Source of the DNA: Pythium myriotylum
Taxonomy: Eukaryota; Oomycota; Peronosporomycetes; Pythiales; Pythiaceae
DNA: 64,000 nt
Reading direction: 5' to 3'
NCBI GenBank assembly: GCA_023091665.1
Contig: JALJCQ010000013.1
Coordinates: 3,100,001 to 3,164,000, forward strand
Position numbers and translations under genes: made by a program. Under the pieces are notes generated by a model, which made no database searches, was not told the DNA's origin, and saw only the letters and a program-made list of their open reading frames with translations. Of this stretch, positions 44,401 to 55,262 are shown piece after piece. Positions within the stretch are counted from its first letter, which is position 1. Each line of letters opens with the position of its first letter.

Positions 44401-47143
44401 TGCCGACGTGGAAGATTGTCGCCGCCGAGACGTGTTTCTTCGCCGACGGAACGGTTAATGAAGCCGAGTACAGAGGTGCTATAGCTGCCATGGATCTGGC
44501 TACACGACACGGCGTCCAGGATGTGATCGTCTGCGGCGACTCCCGCATCGTGATTCAGCAGCTGAGAGGTGACATCGAGTGCCGTACAGCAGGGCTCCAG
44601 GTTCTACGCGCCGAGGCGCTGGCGAAGCTGAGCGTGTTCAAGTCGGCTTACCTCGTACACGTCGCTCGAGACTTCAATGCCGCCGCCGACCTCATCACGG
44701 GCAAGGCGCTGCAGCGCTGTGCCGGCGGAGTCGTCGACCCGGCCGAGCATGCCGGTATGAGAATGCTGAACCGCCTCCCTGAAGTCCTCAGGCCGAGTGA
44801 AGACGAGCCGGCTGCGGCTGTCCACGTGGTGACGCGCGGTGGTGCTGCCACGGGCGCCGATCATGGCCAAGACGCGACTCGACAGCACGAGGAGGCTGAA
44901 GGGCAAGCGGGGAGCGGTGATCGAGCTCACGGGCGTCGCCGGCGACGCACAGGCGAAACTAGCGGAGTCGAGGGAGCTGTGGCATCGCCACAGTCGACAG
45001 AGATCAACGAAGACGTTGACGGAGCGACGGGGCGCACGGGCGCACGTACGGCGAATAGCCGGGACGTTCCAACGCTCCAGCACCCTGAAGAGTGGCGTGG
45101 GAATACGAGCGACGGGGCGTCCACAAGCGACCCGAGCCGGCGAGTCGCGTTCGATCTTCCAGCAGTCGGCAGTGAAGCTCCAGACGATTCCGTCGATCGT
45201 CCAGCAGTGCGCGAGCGTCCAGCTATCAACGAACGTCTGCCTGCTGACGCGATGGCTACAGCTGAGAAGGGCACCGATGGACGCGTCGCCAAGGCTCGAG
45301 AGTCAGTTGAAGATTCAGCGATGTACCCAAGGGACATAGCCAGGCGCGGTGCGCATCATCAAGGAGCGACACGGCCAGATGATGACGAATCCAGTATCGC
45401 AATCAATGATGACGCGAACATAGCCAAGGCGGACGGTGCGCACTTCGGCGTTGATCAGCGTGATGACTGCGCAAGCCCGTGGGACACTTCGCGGGACCCG
45501 ACAGTTGAGTCCAGCACGGCGTGGGTCGAGCGACTGCGCGCGGAGCGCATCTCGACGGCGCAAGACGAAGAACGATGGAGCGCCAACGTCAAGCGCTTCC
45601 TCGCGGGCGACGTCGCCGCGCTCAGCGACCAAGAGCGCGCGGCGTGCGAGAAGCTCGCAACGTCGTATGAAGTCGTCGATGGCTTGCTGTACTACGTCGG
45701 CTACCAGAAGGCGAAGGATCGAGAGCGACGCGAGCTGCGCCTCCGTCTCGTCGTGCCGTCTACTCTACACCGTGAAGTCCTGCATCACTACCATGTCAGC
45801 TTGGCCGGCGGCCACCAAGGGGTGAGTCGCGTGTACGAGAAGGCCCGCCGTTATCTATTCTGGAGGAATATGTACGCTGACGTTCGCGACTACGTGGCTG
45901 CGTGCCCAGATTGCCAGTCCGGCAAGGGTCAGCCGCGGATTCAAGTCCCGTCGCCGGGGAATATCGTCGCGACTCGGCCATTCGAGGTGGTCGGCATGGA
46001 CCACGTACCGTCGTTGCCTAAATCGCATCGCGGGAACACCGAGCTCTTAATTTGGGTGGATCAGCATACGGGCTTCGTCATCGTATCGGCAAACCGGTCT
46101 CGAGAGGCTCAAGAAGTGGCGGAGTCCTACGAGCGTTGCGTGTACAGGCGCTTCGGTGCGAGCCGAGTCATTCGACACGACCGCGAGTCGGCATTTATGT
46201 CGGCCGTCTTCCGCGCGTTCAATCGATTGATCGGCCAGAGGAGCCGTGCTACGCTCGCCTATCGGCCCCAGTCTAACGGCATGACGGAGCGAATGGTACA
46301 GACGGTCGTCCACGCCGTCAAGCTCTATGTGTCCGATCCTCAGCAAAGAGACTGGGACGATTACGCAGAACGTCTCACGATCGCGTCCGCGGCGACTCGC
46401 CATTCTACCTGCTACACGGGTGGGAGCCTCGAACGACTCTCGAATCTGTGCTGCCGACGGCAGACCAAGACGGCCACGCCGATGCGAGACGATGGCGATC
46501 GGCCGTCCAGATCCAGTACCAGAAGGCACGGCAAGACGTGGTTCGGCTACTTCGTCAAGCGATGGAAGAGCGTCGAGAGGCGAGCGAGTCAGCAGCCCGC
46601 GGCGACACGTCCGCGATAGTCCCGGGCGCTAAGGTGTGGGTCTACATTGACCAAGTCAAGCCAGGTTTCGCACGTAAACTCGCACATCTATGGCACGGCC
46701 CATTCAGAGTGCTAGAGCGACCGGCCACGCACTTGGTCAAGCTGGAGATCGAGGGCTCGACTTACCGTATCTTCCCCACCGTTCACGTCTCGCGCTTGAA
46801 GCTGTGGCGCAGCTTCGAAGATCGCCCCATCACAGAGCTGGAAGTTCCAGCTGACGCTCGACTCGACTTCGACGAGGCGCTGCTTCCCGAAGACTCGCTC
46901 GAGCCGGACAACGACGAAGGACATTACGAGGTCGAGGCGATTATCGGCCACCGCGGCGTACGCTCTGCTCGCCAAGGGCGGCCTATTCGCGAGTACCACG
47001 TGAAGTGGGTCGGCTGGGACTCGACAGACTGGATCGCCGAAGACGACATGAACGCGCCGAGCCTCATCGAAGAGTACGAGCGACAGCTGCGCGCCGAAGG
47101 ACGCTTTGCCGCGATGGCGACCGAGGTCGAAGAGGAGGAATAG
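41457..47143 (+). pseudogene. pol: E3 Pol (protease-RT-RNH-aRNH-integrase-chromodomain), one frameshift
   Basis: Frame continues from the slip site. Protease DSGAEVS at 41592; RT with CIDYRMVNAL, FGLKNAPQIYQRL and YIDD at 43407-43418. About 35 extra residues (LTPKHLQDKEADVFEDGKPA onward) sit between the LLDNALYGY helix and YIDD. The first RNase H (about 43800-44070) has lost its Asp pattern (VIIYSNPWAVAATLAQ). A second RNase H follows (44325-44710): SFDGSAKPKRNGASCG (Asp at 44343), NEAEYRGAIAAM, VCGDSRIVIQQL, RDFNAAAD. Integrase: HHCC (VLHHYHVSLAGGHQG..CPDCQ), D45999, D46179, E46287 (D-35-E). At about 46380-46394 the frame shifts by -1 with apparent loss of several codons; it then continues to the GPY/F module and a chromodomain (HYEVEAIIGHRGV, YHVKWVGWDSTDWI) ending at 47143. 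Confidence 0.92.
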
Positions 47144-47460
47144 TACTCGGCCAGCTGCGCAGTGATCAACGCCGTCCAGGAGGCGGCGTCCGATGCTGTG
47201 CGGCTCCGAGTTGGCGTAACTAACGCCCGGGTTAGTCAGGTCATTGCCCTGGCTAGCTGACTGCGGCGAGGTTGTGGCCGGTGGGAGGCACCGGCAAGTC
47301 ATTTGGTGGACATGCATATTGTATAACGTGACGTGAAAAGATGAAGGTGACAAGTTCGACTGCCTATGGATCAAGTGAAGAAGAGGGAAACGGAGTGATC
47401 ATTACGATTATCTGCGAAGACGATTTCCTATGGTGTTCAACTGCTACCAAGCTAACAGCG

Positions 47461-50208
47461 CTAGATCTGTGCAGGAGCGGCCTTCCCTGGGCTGGTACTC
47501 GAAGCTTCAGCAGTCGACCCGGCACGGGGCGCATCAGCGGTAGCGGGAGGCAGTAGGCTCGAGGGAGCCGCTGACGGCTTGGCAGACGCGGGCGTGGTCG
47601 GTCCTTGAGGCGCCAAGCTGCTTGAAGGCGAAGGTGTGCGACCGCCAGCAGCGGTCGGCGCGTCGGCTCCTGTGCGACCCGACGGCTTCGTAGTATCGGC
47701 AGGTTGAGATTTGGTCGTGGCCCCGCTGGACGTCTTCGGCTTGCCGCTGCTCATGGGCGACGAAGGAGCGCTCTTCGTGCGCCGTGGCTGCTCATCTGTC
47801 GTCAAATCGTCGTCGCTCTCCTCCACGCCGTCTTTCTCCTCCTCATCGGAGGAGACCTCGAGGCGCTTCCGCTTCCCTGACGCACGGCTCGACGCCGACG
47901 GAGACGACGGGGCACTCTTGGACGGCGAATCGCGCCAGAACTTGTGGTAGATACGGCTGCGCACCGAGTGGGAAGGGTGAGCCTCCGGCTTGAGCAAGAA
48001 GAAAGCACGCTCTGGTTCGGCTTGATCGACACGATCAGCAGCTGCAAGCACAGTCTCGTTGGGCATCGGCAGCAGGTACACAGTGCCAATCGGCGGAGCA
48101 ATGAGGAAGAAGGGGTCCAATAGTAGATCGGCGTCGATGTCGGGATTGTCGTCAAGAAACTTCGACAGGCGCCGACAATGGGCCTTGACTTGAGTCTTCG
48201 TAGTCGAGTGCCGCTGCTTGCGCTCCTCGCGCCACTGACGATCGATCGACGACGGCACGACCAGGTAGTGCGTCCGCTCGTAGAAGGTGCGAATCACCAG
48301 CCTGTAAAAGGCCATGGTCTCAGTGTAGAGCCCCACGAAACGATCGTCGGCATAGTTGAAGGTGATCGGCTTGGGGATCATCTTCAGGAACTTCTTCCAC
48401 CGACCCGCGGCATTCCAAAGGGTGATCTCAGCAGCGCCGACGTTGAGGCGAGCATTGGCCTCTGTGAGGAATTTCGTATCTTGGTTGTAGTTCGGGGCCA
48501 CGGCTTCGCAAGGGAACAAGCCCAACCGCCACGCGAGTCGCTCGATCTGATCAGCCGACAACGTCGAAGGCGGTCCACTTTCCGGCCATCCAGCTGCCCA
48601 GATCGGATAAGACTCGCGCATCGAGTTCAAGGTCGACTGAGAGACGTAGTTGGCGCCTCTCTCGGCCGACGGGCCCACGGTAGTGGCTGAAGACTTGCGG
48701 CCCTGATTCTTCGGCACCGGTGATCCACGCGAGTCGGTGAGATCCACGACGTCCTGGGGAGTCGGATCCGGTGAAGGTTGGCTCTGCGGCTGCGCCGCGA
48801 CAGCAGCCCCCTCTCGGTTCTTCTTCGCCTTCTTCTTCGTAGGTGCCTTCGTGCCCGCCGGCGCAACACGACCAGAGACAGCGGCGTCCGGGCTCGGGCT
48901 GCGGGCGGAGTTGCCGCCTCGCGCCTGCAACGACGGAGCCGCGCTGGCCGAAGAGTCGCCCGATGAGCCTAGCTGTCCGGCGATAGTGCCGCCGAAGCCG
49001 CCACCAAAGAGGGAGTCCTGCTCGAACAGCGACTCGAGCTCGCCGCCGCCAAGATCTTTCAAGAACTGCTCGATGTCGTCGTCTGGCCGAAGATTCTCAA
49101 TCTTCTCCATAAGACGAGTGCAATCGTTGACGATCTTCTGCCGTATCATGAACGTGTCGGTGGGCACGGAGGGGTCGGCCTTCGATATCTCGGCAGCCAT
49201 CGTGGTCAAGGCATCCGATCCGTTGATCCGAAAGCCGTCCGGTGTGAGGCGTGATACCAGTTGATCAAAGACAGGCGTCAAGAACCCCAGGTTGACACGA
49301 GGAGCCGAAGGGTTCGCTTCGCCGCGAAGCCTGTTGAGGACACCGAGAGCCGTCGACGTTGCGCCTGCCTCGCGAAAACCAGTGAGCAAGACAGGGCCGA
49401 TCAGCTTTTCATACTTGAGCAAGGCGGGTCGCGCTTGGGCCAAGATCGCCTGTAGGAACGCGATGGTCACGGCATCGGCCGTCATCCGCCGACGAATTGC
49501 TCCTACCGTGCCGAAGCCGCGGTAGTTCGCAATCTCCTGGTTCACCTCACGGAGCGAGCCCAGACTGCCGAGGCGCCTGTAGGCCTTGTACTTCTGCTCG
49601 AGATCCGCTTGCTCCGCCGTCGCAGCTGCGGCCACTTTCTCAGCCGCGTCGAGCCGGTCGCGCAGTGAATCGCGCTCCTGGGTTACAGTCTTCAGCGTCA
49701 AGGCGTCACGCTCGCGCTCATCGCGATAAAGCTCGAGTCGACGGCGAAGGTCAGCCACCTCGTCAGGAGCAGAGGTCGACGAAGGAGCATTCGCAGGTGG
49801 AGGACTAGCAAGTTGTCGACTGGCCTCAGCCTGGGCACCGGAGTCAGCTAGAGAACGGAGGCGGGCGGCACGACGGACGGCAGCGATGTGTAGACGCACC
49901 TTTGACCGTTCAAGTTCTTCGAGGCGCTGAGCCTTGGCCCGCAGGTCAACGAGCTCGACGTCCGCACTCTTCACTCGCGCCTTCAACGAGGCGAGCTCGG
50001 CAGCGAGCGTGCTGCTCACAGACTCGAGGAAGCTTGAGCAGGCGTCGGAAGACTGAAGAGCGGTCGAGGCGCGTTCCAACAGCGTAGTCAACCCGCGTAG
50101 TTGCTCGACGGACAGCGGGACTGTCAGGTCAGAAATCGCCTCGAACAGATCACCCGCGACGCCTGCCAGCTTAGAGCGCGCGAGTTTGACCAAGCGCGCC
50201 TCACTCAT
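47461..50208 (-). CDS. E3 antisense ORF, 915 aa, unknown function
   Basis: A single uninterrupted ATG-started frame on the strand opposite to gag-pol, filling most of the space between pol and the 3' LTR and not overlapping pol. Regions: residues 1-120 and 150-225, heptad-rich coiled coil (SLKARVKSADVELVDLRAKA; LYRDERERDALTLKTVTQER); about 225-390, helical block (GFGTVGAIRRRMTADAVTIA and on); about 400-520, low complexity with DVVDLTDS, which resembles a SUMO-interacting motif; about 530-750, folded-looking segment rich in Trp/Tyr (YPIWAAGWPESG; WKKFLKMIPKPITFNYADDR; RTHYLVVPSSIDRQWREERK); then a Ser/Pro/Lys tail with a nuclear-signal-like GKRKRLE and an acidic patch. No family recognised. 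It starts 213 bp inside the 3' LTR, so an LTR-borne antisense promoter could drive it. Absence of stops in 2.7 kb in a young element argues for function. Confidence 0.8.
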   Translation of the reverse strand: MSEARLVKLARSKLAGVAGDLFEAISDLTVPLSVEQLRGLTTLLERASTALQSSDACSSFLESVSSTLAAELASLKARVKSADVELVDLRAKAQRLEELERSKVRLHIAAVRRAARLRSLADSGAQAEASRQLASPPPANAPSSTSAPDEVADLRRRLELYRDERERDALTLKTVTQERDSLRDRLDAAEKVAAAATAEQADLEQKYKAYRRLGSLGSLREVNQEIANYRGFGTVGAIRRRMTADAVTIAFLQAILAQARPALLKYEKLIGPVLLTGFREAGATSTALGVLNRLRGEANPSAPRVNLGFLTPVFDQLVSRLTPDGFRINGSDALTTMAAEISKADPSVPTDTFMIRQKIVNDCTRLMEKIENLRPDDDIEQFLKDLGGGELESLFEQDSLFGGGFGGTIAGQLGSSGDSSASAAPSLQARGGNSARSPSPDAAVSGRVAPAGTKAPTKKKAKKNREGAAVAAQPQSQPSPDPTPQDVVDLTDSRGSPVPKNQGRKSSATTVGPSAERGANYVSQSTLNSMRESYPIWAAGWPESGPPSTLSADQIERLAWRLGLFPCEAVAPNYNQDTKFLTEANARLNVGAAEITLWNAAGRWKKFLKMIPKPITFNYADDRFVGLYTETMAFYRLVIRTFYERTHYLVVPSSIDRQWREERKQRHSTTKTQVKAHCRRLSKFLDDNPDIDADLLLDPFFLIAPPIGTVYLLPMPNETVLAAADRVDQAEPERAFFLLKPEAHPSHSVRSRIYHKFWRDSPSKSAPSSPSASSRASGKRKRLEVSSDEEEKDGVEESDDDLTTDEQPRRTKSAPSSPMSSGKPKTSSGATTKSQPADTTKPSGRTGADAPTAAGGRTPSPSSSLAPQGPTTPASAKPSAAPSSLLPPATADAPRAGSTAEASSTSPGKAAPAQI

Positions 50209-50408
50209 CTGCAGAACGGTGTGAGCAAGCGAACACCTCCATGATGACCGGAGAAGGAGCGATGCGTACCGTCAAGGGGAGACCGGAGGAGAAGACGAAG
50301 TGAAGGGGCCGAAAGCTGTGCGGCTGCTCCAACGGCGTGATCGGCTGATGTGTGGTGACTCGGCCAAGAGGAGTTCTCCCATCACCCAAGGTCTGCGACC
50401 AGGCCGAC

Positions 50409-50418
50409 GGGAGACGGG
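50409..50418 (+). other. Candidate E3 polypurine tract
   Basis: GGGAGACGGG lies 3 nt before the 3' LTR (50422). It is interrupted by one C, so the call is weak, but no better purine run is adjacent. Confidence 0.35.
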
Positions 50419-50421
50419 CGC

Positions 50422-51439
50422 TGTGGTAAGGCGGCCGAGAATTTTAGGGGCACTAGACCGAGGTGATAGGCAGAGACTCTGGGTAGTACCGTAGGAGGCT
50501 CCAGACTAACCCATACTATTACTATACTCGGTATCAGCCGCCGGTATTACCGGCGGAACCGATACTGAGACGATTGTGCCATCCCATAGCCGATTGGCTA
50601 AAATGGGGGTCGATTGCGTAGCCGAAAGCCGCAGTCATCACCTGAATACAAGGGGGATGATCGGCAGGATACTGGCTGAATCGGCAGAAAAAGGGCATGT
50701 ATTCAGCAGTAGTAATGGGTGTAGAGCCGGTAGCGAACTTAGGGCAGCCGAACTTAGCGTAGGGGTAGTTAGATCAGCTGATGAGACCAAGGTAATAGAC
50801 TTCCACTTTCACCGCCAAGCCCGCAAGCAAGCCGCGTCGTCTTGGCAAGGAACGTCGCATCAAGGCTCGCCGTCACCAACAGGAGGTGATGTTAAAGAAG
50901 ACCCCGGTGGAACCTGGCTATTGCTGTCAGGGGAAGCCGACGACTCTCAAGCGGCCGACTTGAAGCGCTGGGGCAAGACTGCCAGCGGCGTCGGCTGCAT
51001 CAAGGACAAGGACACTCGTGTGCGCCGGTGGGATCGTCCCCCCGCCACGACAAGGCAAGGTTACGGTCTCTAGTGCTGAGCACTAGCAGATCTCACGCCC
51101 CAAGGAAGCCGCAGCCGTCTCATCGGCTGCGCACAAGTACTCCGAGCCCCTGCGTGTTGAGCAGGCGTGTTTCTCGGCCCGGTACGACCCCCGGCCCAAC
51201 TCTGCGAGACGGTCTCCTCGCGGAGCTCAGCTGGCCGACCCCAGAGGCCTCACGACCCTCTGGCTTCCCCTCCCCCGACTTCGGTACCAGAGCGCCCACG
51301 GTTCACCCCCACAGCGACTTTCGTGGGGTGTAACGTCTGTTGGTAGCTCACTAGCACCAAGAACCCAAGGCCTGTTGGCGAGTGGTCAGCTGTCACAAGC
51401 AGTCGCTGTGCAGTGATTTTGCTGACCCACTCTACCACA
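50422..51439 (+). repeat. E3 3' LTR
   Basis: 1018 bp, TGTGGTAAGG to CTCTACCACA, followed by GCAT. Two differences from the 5' LTR noticed. Confidence 0.97.
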
Positions 51440-51443
51440 GCAT

Positions 51444-53510
51444 GTAGGAACATCAACGAAGCGTTCGCAACTTTAATTCTCGAATCAACTCAACGTAGAT
51501 GCGAAGCGAATGATGATATCGCACAAGATGAAGCCACCATTTGGCCGGAACACGAGGACGGTCGGGAGGACACGATGATAGAGGAATCTTCGTATGATTT
51601 CAAACGCTTCAGAAGGCTCTGGGAAGAGCTCCGAATATGTCATCGTCCGCACCCCACTGCTCCCAAGTGAGTCCATGCGCTAGTGCCGAATCTCGAATGC
51701 CCTCAATGAACCAGCAAACAGCCATGGCAGCTGCCACTCCATCGTCGGGGAAGGGGAGGGGGGTCATAGCCGGGAGAACCACCTGTTGAGTAACTGTACC
51801 ATCTACCATCATGGTTTCTGGCGCGAGAACAGCAAGTGCCGTCTCACTGGCCATTTCTGTCTCTGTCTGCATTGGAGTGGGTTCGTCTGCACCAGCCGGG
51901 GTGGACAGCCACCCTTTTCTCGCAGATGGAACTATGTCACTCGCAGTTGGGGAAGGTGGCTCACCTCGTTTACCAAATGAGCATCTCTGGATCCACGTAG
52001 GGGATGGTCGCGAGTGGAGCTACACATTCCACCTGCGGTGCCGAGTTGGCTCGACCCGAGTCTTGTCGTGTCGTCTCTGTCAACAGTTTCACTTGTGCGG
52101 TCGCCTCCCTGTTCTGAGTTGGCGAGCTTGCGTCGATAGAGTTGCCGAAATGTCGGAGCGTTGTCCGCGCCAGATCTGGCGCTGCCACTTCTCGTAGCTT
52201 TGTGATCTGTCGTTCGGATTTCTTCGTTGAGATGGCAGCAGTAAGCTGAAAGACCTCAGCTTTAGGTACTTCGAGTGTGAGAGTGCAGTTCGCTGCTGAG
52301 ATCTCCGCAAATTTGTGTTTACAGTCTTTTGTCAAGTGGCGGATGATAGGACACATGGTATAGGCGCCCGATGCGAAGCCCACGTATGATGGTGACGTCT
52401 ATCATGACCACGATGTTGTCGTAGAACACCTGAATTCGTCGAACACGTTCAAGCGGGGTAGGACAAGTGATCAGGTCAAAAGTCAGCTTCCACCTCATGG
52501 GGTGAAATGTCGTGCATTCCGATAGAATGAATAAGCCGAGCGATGAGGACGGGCATGCTAGCCGCCGTTTTACCAATAGCTCGAACAGCATGCTGTACGA
52601 GATCTAGATCGCCGTGGAAGAAGGCATGATACAATAGCTTTCGAGCAGGGGCGCCAAAACCGATCTTGGGGATGCCCGTGGTAAGCGAGTCTGTGGCTTG
52701 CACTCAGTGATAGAATCCCGTTCGGCCGCGATGCGCGTTTCCGTGATGAGGTTCATTGGCCGTTTGAGAGGCAACTGGTGATTCATCCACACATAAAGTT
52801 TTTCCTTTTCCTGCGTGGTTGATCACCGTCCCGGCGTAGGTTGGTTGGCTTGGTCGCGCACATGTAGGGCCTCAAGAGAGCCGGTTCCGGTGGCTGCAGC
52901 GAGGCTGAATTCGACGGCGTAGTTGGGTGCAAAACCGATCCACTCAGTTTGGCACGCAGCTGCGCCGCCCCGGCTTTGCTCTAAATCGCGCTGGAATCAG
53001 TCGTCTGGCTTCCCTCCGGGTACTGGCGCTGTGCGCTTGTCTTGTCAAGGCGCTCACTCTGGGGTTTGGCCTTGGGCGCGGTCTTTTCATCCAGCTTCTT
53101 CGTCGCCGACGATGATGGTGTTGTCGACGGCGCTCGAAGCTGATGATTTCCGCTTGTAGGGACGTGATCATCGGCGTCTTGGGCGTGTTCAACTGGTGAG
53201 CGGCTCCTTCCATCTGCATGTCTCCATCTTCTTCGTAGCGGCGCGAAACTGGCAGGTTTTGATCGGTGGAGCTTGTTTGTAGTTACTGGTGCAGCTGGGA
53301 CGTCGATGCCGGTGTAGGCGTCGGCGTGGCTGTTGAGAAGTCATCAGTAATTGAGGGAGTATCGGGCAGTGACGGTGAAGAAGAGGCTGGCGGACCTTGT
53401 TCTGCCTGCTGTTGCGGAGGCATTTGCTGCGAAGTATCAGCTCCCGATACTGTCGCTGCTGCGGTCATGGCCGCAGCAGCGTCTGGTGGTGGGCCAGTGG
53501 CCACAAGTGG
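51444..53510 (-). pseudogene. Decayed reading frames of an unidentified repeat protein
   Basis: A chain of minus-strand frames (53504-53283, 53219-52944, 52792-52476, 52591-52319, 52383-51970, 51872-51609) follows one direction with changing phase, as in a fossil gene. The first is Pro/Ser/Ala/Gln-rich (SQQMPPQQQAEQGPP). Later ones look globular (ARKLLYHAFFHGDLDLVQHA; FVGWEQWG-like Trp patches near 51650). I cannot name the family; a gag-like or ORF1-like transposon protein is plausible. Confidence 0.3.
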
Positions 53511-53513
53511 CGC

Positions 53514-53909
53514 TCACCTCTCAAGAACCTTCCGTGATAGTCGCAGGTCGAACTTGAGCGCCCGGAGAATCAACGCATGAAAGACAGGGTGAGCGCGGCC
53601 TTTGAGCTCCCTCTGTAGCTCTGCCTGCAGCTCGTCCACGTAGAAGCAGGGAAAAGACTTGACGTTGGGGCTGATGAACTCGAGAACGCCGGGCGGATAC
53701 ACGTTCCGCCTCCGCCGGGAGAGGCCATTGACGCTGCCTATCGTCTTGAACATGACGTACCACCGGCGGAGAGTCCGCACGGACACGCCAAGCACACGGG
53801 ACACGATGGAAACCTCTCCGCCGTACGCGTAGATCAGCGTGATGGCCCGCCACCGCACGTCCGAGGAGAACATCCTTGGGGGGCAAAGTTTGTGTGATCC
53901 GCGCCACAA
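53514..53909 (-). pseudogene. Tc1/mariner (IS630-type) transposase, N-terminal fragment
   Basis: 131 codons with a homeodomain-like helix-turn-helix: SSDVRWRAITLIYAYGGEVS, then SRVLGVSVRTLRRWYVMFK. A second DNA-binding block follows (VDELQAELQRELKGRAHPVF, LRLSRKVLERR). This is the paired-like N terminus of oomycete IS630/Tc1 transposases. The frame ends before any DDE domain, so the copy is truncated. The neighbouring DDE fragment at 55263-56263 may belong to another copy of the same family. Confidence 0.65.
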
Positions 53910-54715
53910 GTCACGCTCGAAACAAAAGCTAACCTATGGTTAACTCGACTTCACCCTGGAATACGGTTTTCTCACACCCAGTTTTGTGAGCTTTCTTCGC
54001 CCTCATTTACAAGACTCCAAGCGGTGGCAATATGTTTTTGGTTGTCCAGAATCTGCAGTCCAGAGCCTCAACGCTCGCGGATATCCGCTCGAGACGCGGA
54101 CGGGATGGTGACTCCGGAGAGATCGCGACTCACAGCTGCCATGGCCCCAGGAAACACCACGGAGCCGCGCAGCCAACTTGTTGGCAGACCAACCGGAGAT
54201 GGGTTCCAACTATTAGATGTGATTCTGCTCGCGATTCTTTTGCGATGGTAGGCGAAACTATGAGCTTGTGGTGACAACGCGTTCAGAAGCACTAGTGAAA
54301 CTATACACAGCAAAGGTGGCATGAAGCTTGAGCCATCTTCGAGCAAAACCGCGGGGATGGGGTGGAAGAATTCGTAATCGTCCGAGCTCGCAACTGCCCC
54401 GAACTACCGTAGCCCGTGATGAGTGTTTATTTTGGAGAGGGGGCGTGCAACGCGTGTGTGCCGACTTGACGCAGGTGAGCCGGCCGCAGGGTTGTGATAT
54501 TGCTCTCGCCACATGAAATGGCGCTCGACTCACGGAGCCACAACTCTGTCAATTTTATGAATCTGGATCCCAAAAGTTCACAGGGTCGAGATCGACAAAG
54601 GGCCTAGAACTTTGCAAAAGCGCGTCCGGATTGGAGAAAAAACTGCAGAACAGCATCATTTCTGCCAACGGCATTGGAATAGGGTTGGTTTTGCGACTGT
54701 TGGGAGCGAAGAAGA

Positions 54716-55100
54716 TTTTTTGGGTCAGATTCCGACCGGGTCAACTGATTCGACCCAATATTAATTACATAAATATACAAATCAATAACTACAGATAGAC
54801 ATTGAGTTTGTGCGTAATTACACTGACGACAAATGGTCTGTGAGCACTTAGAGAGCAGAGCCCCACCGCAGCGAAGCTGAGGTCGGGGGCGCGGCGCGTA
54901 GCGCGGAGTACATATGCTCCCCGGGGAGGGTCTATCTATTATGGAGCCACCGGAGCGAAGCGGAGGTCGGCGACTTGGGAGCGCTCTAGCGGAGCGGGCG
55001 CGGCTTAGCGGCCCGCCGCGATCAGCGGCGGTCATGGATATTATTTACAATTGTAGACTGGGTCGAATCAGTTGACCCGTTCGAAATCTGACCCAAAAAA
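54716..55100. mobile_element. Non-autonomous inverted-repeat element (MITE-like), 385 bp
   Basis: 42-bp terminal inverted repeats at 54716-54757 and 55059-55100 match at 40 of 42 positions; each includes GGGTCAACTGATTCGACCCA. The outer ends are T6/A6 runs, so the true end and target duplication are unclear. The core (54848-55035) is a GC-rich island of short dyads, with two versions of a 25-nt block around GAGCGAAGCGGAGGTCGG (near 54867 and 54952). It contains no coding frame. Confidence 0.75.
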
Positions 55101-55262
55101 ACCTTACCTGTTGGGAGGTGGACAGGTGCATCGGAGGATTTTGATTGGATAATGGCAAAAAAAACAGATGGCACGCGGGGTTGAAATATGTCGCAGGCTG
55201 ATTTTATGGAATTATCGGAATTGGTTCCTCATTTATGAATTTCATGAAAACGGAGGAACCGG

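Larger units (their letters stand above)
38223..51439 (+). mobile_element. E3: 13.2-kb Ty3/gypsy retrotransposon with dual RNase H and antisense ORF
   Basis: Two 1018-bp LTRs with terminal repeats TGTGGTA..TACCACA and a 4-bp target duplication GCAT (38219-38222, 51440-51443). Internal order: gag (729 aa), -1 frameshift, protease, RT, degenerate RNase H, second RNase H, integrase, chromodomain, then a 915-aa frame on the opposite strand, then the 3' LTR. The LTRs differ at about two sites seen (38231 A versus G; 38887 A versus G in CACTA[A/G]CAG), so the copy is very young. Length is at the high end for gypsy elements, through long LTRs, the large Gag and the antisense ORF. Confidence 0.96.
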
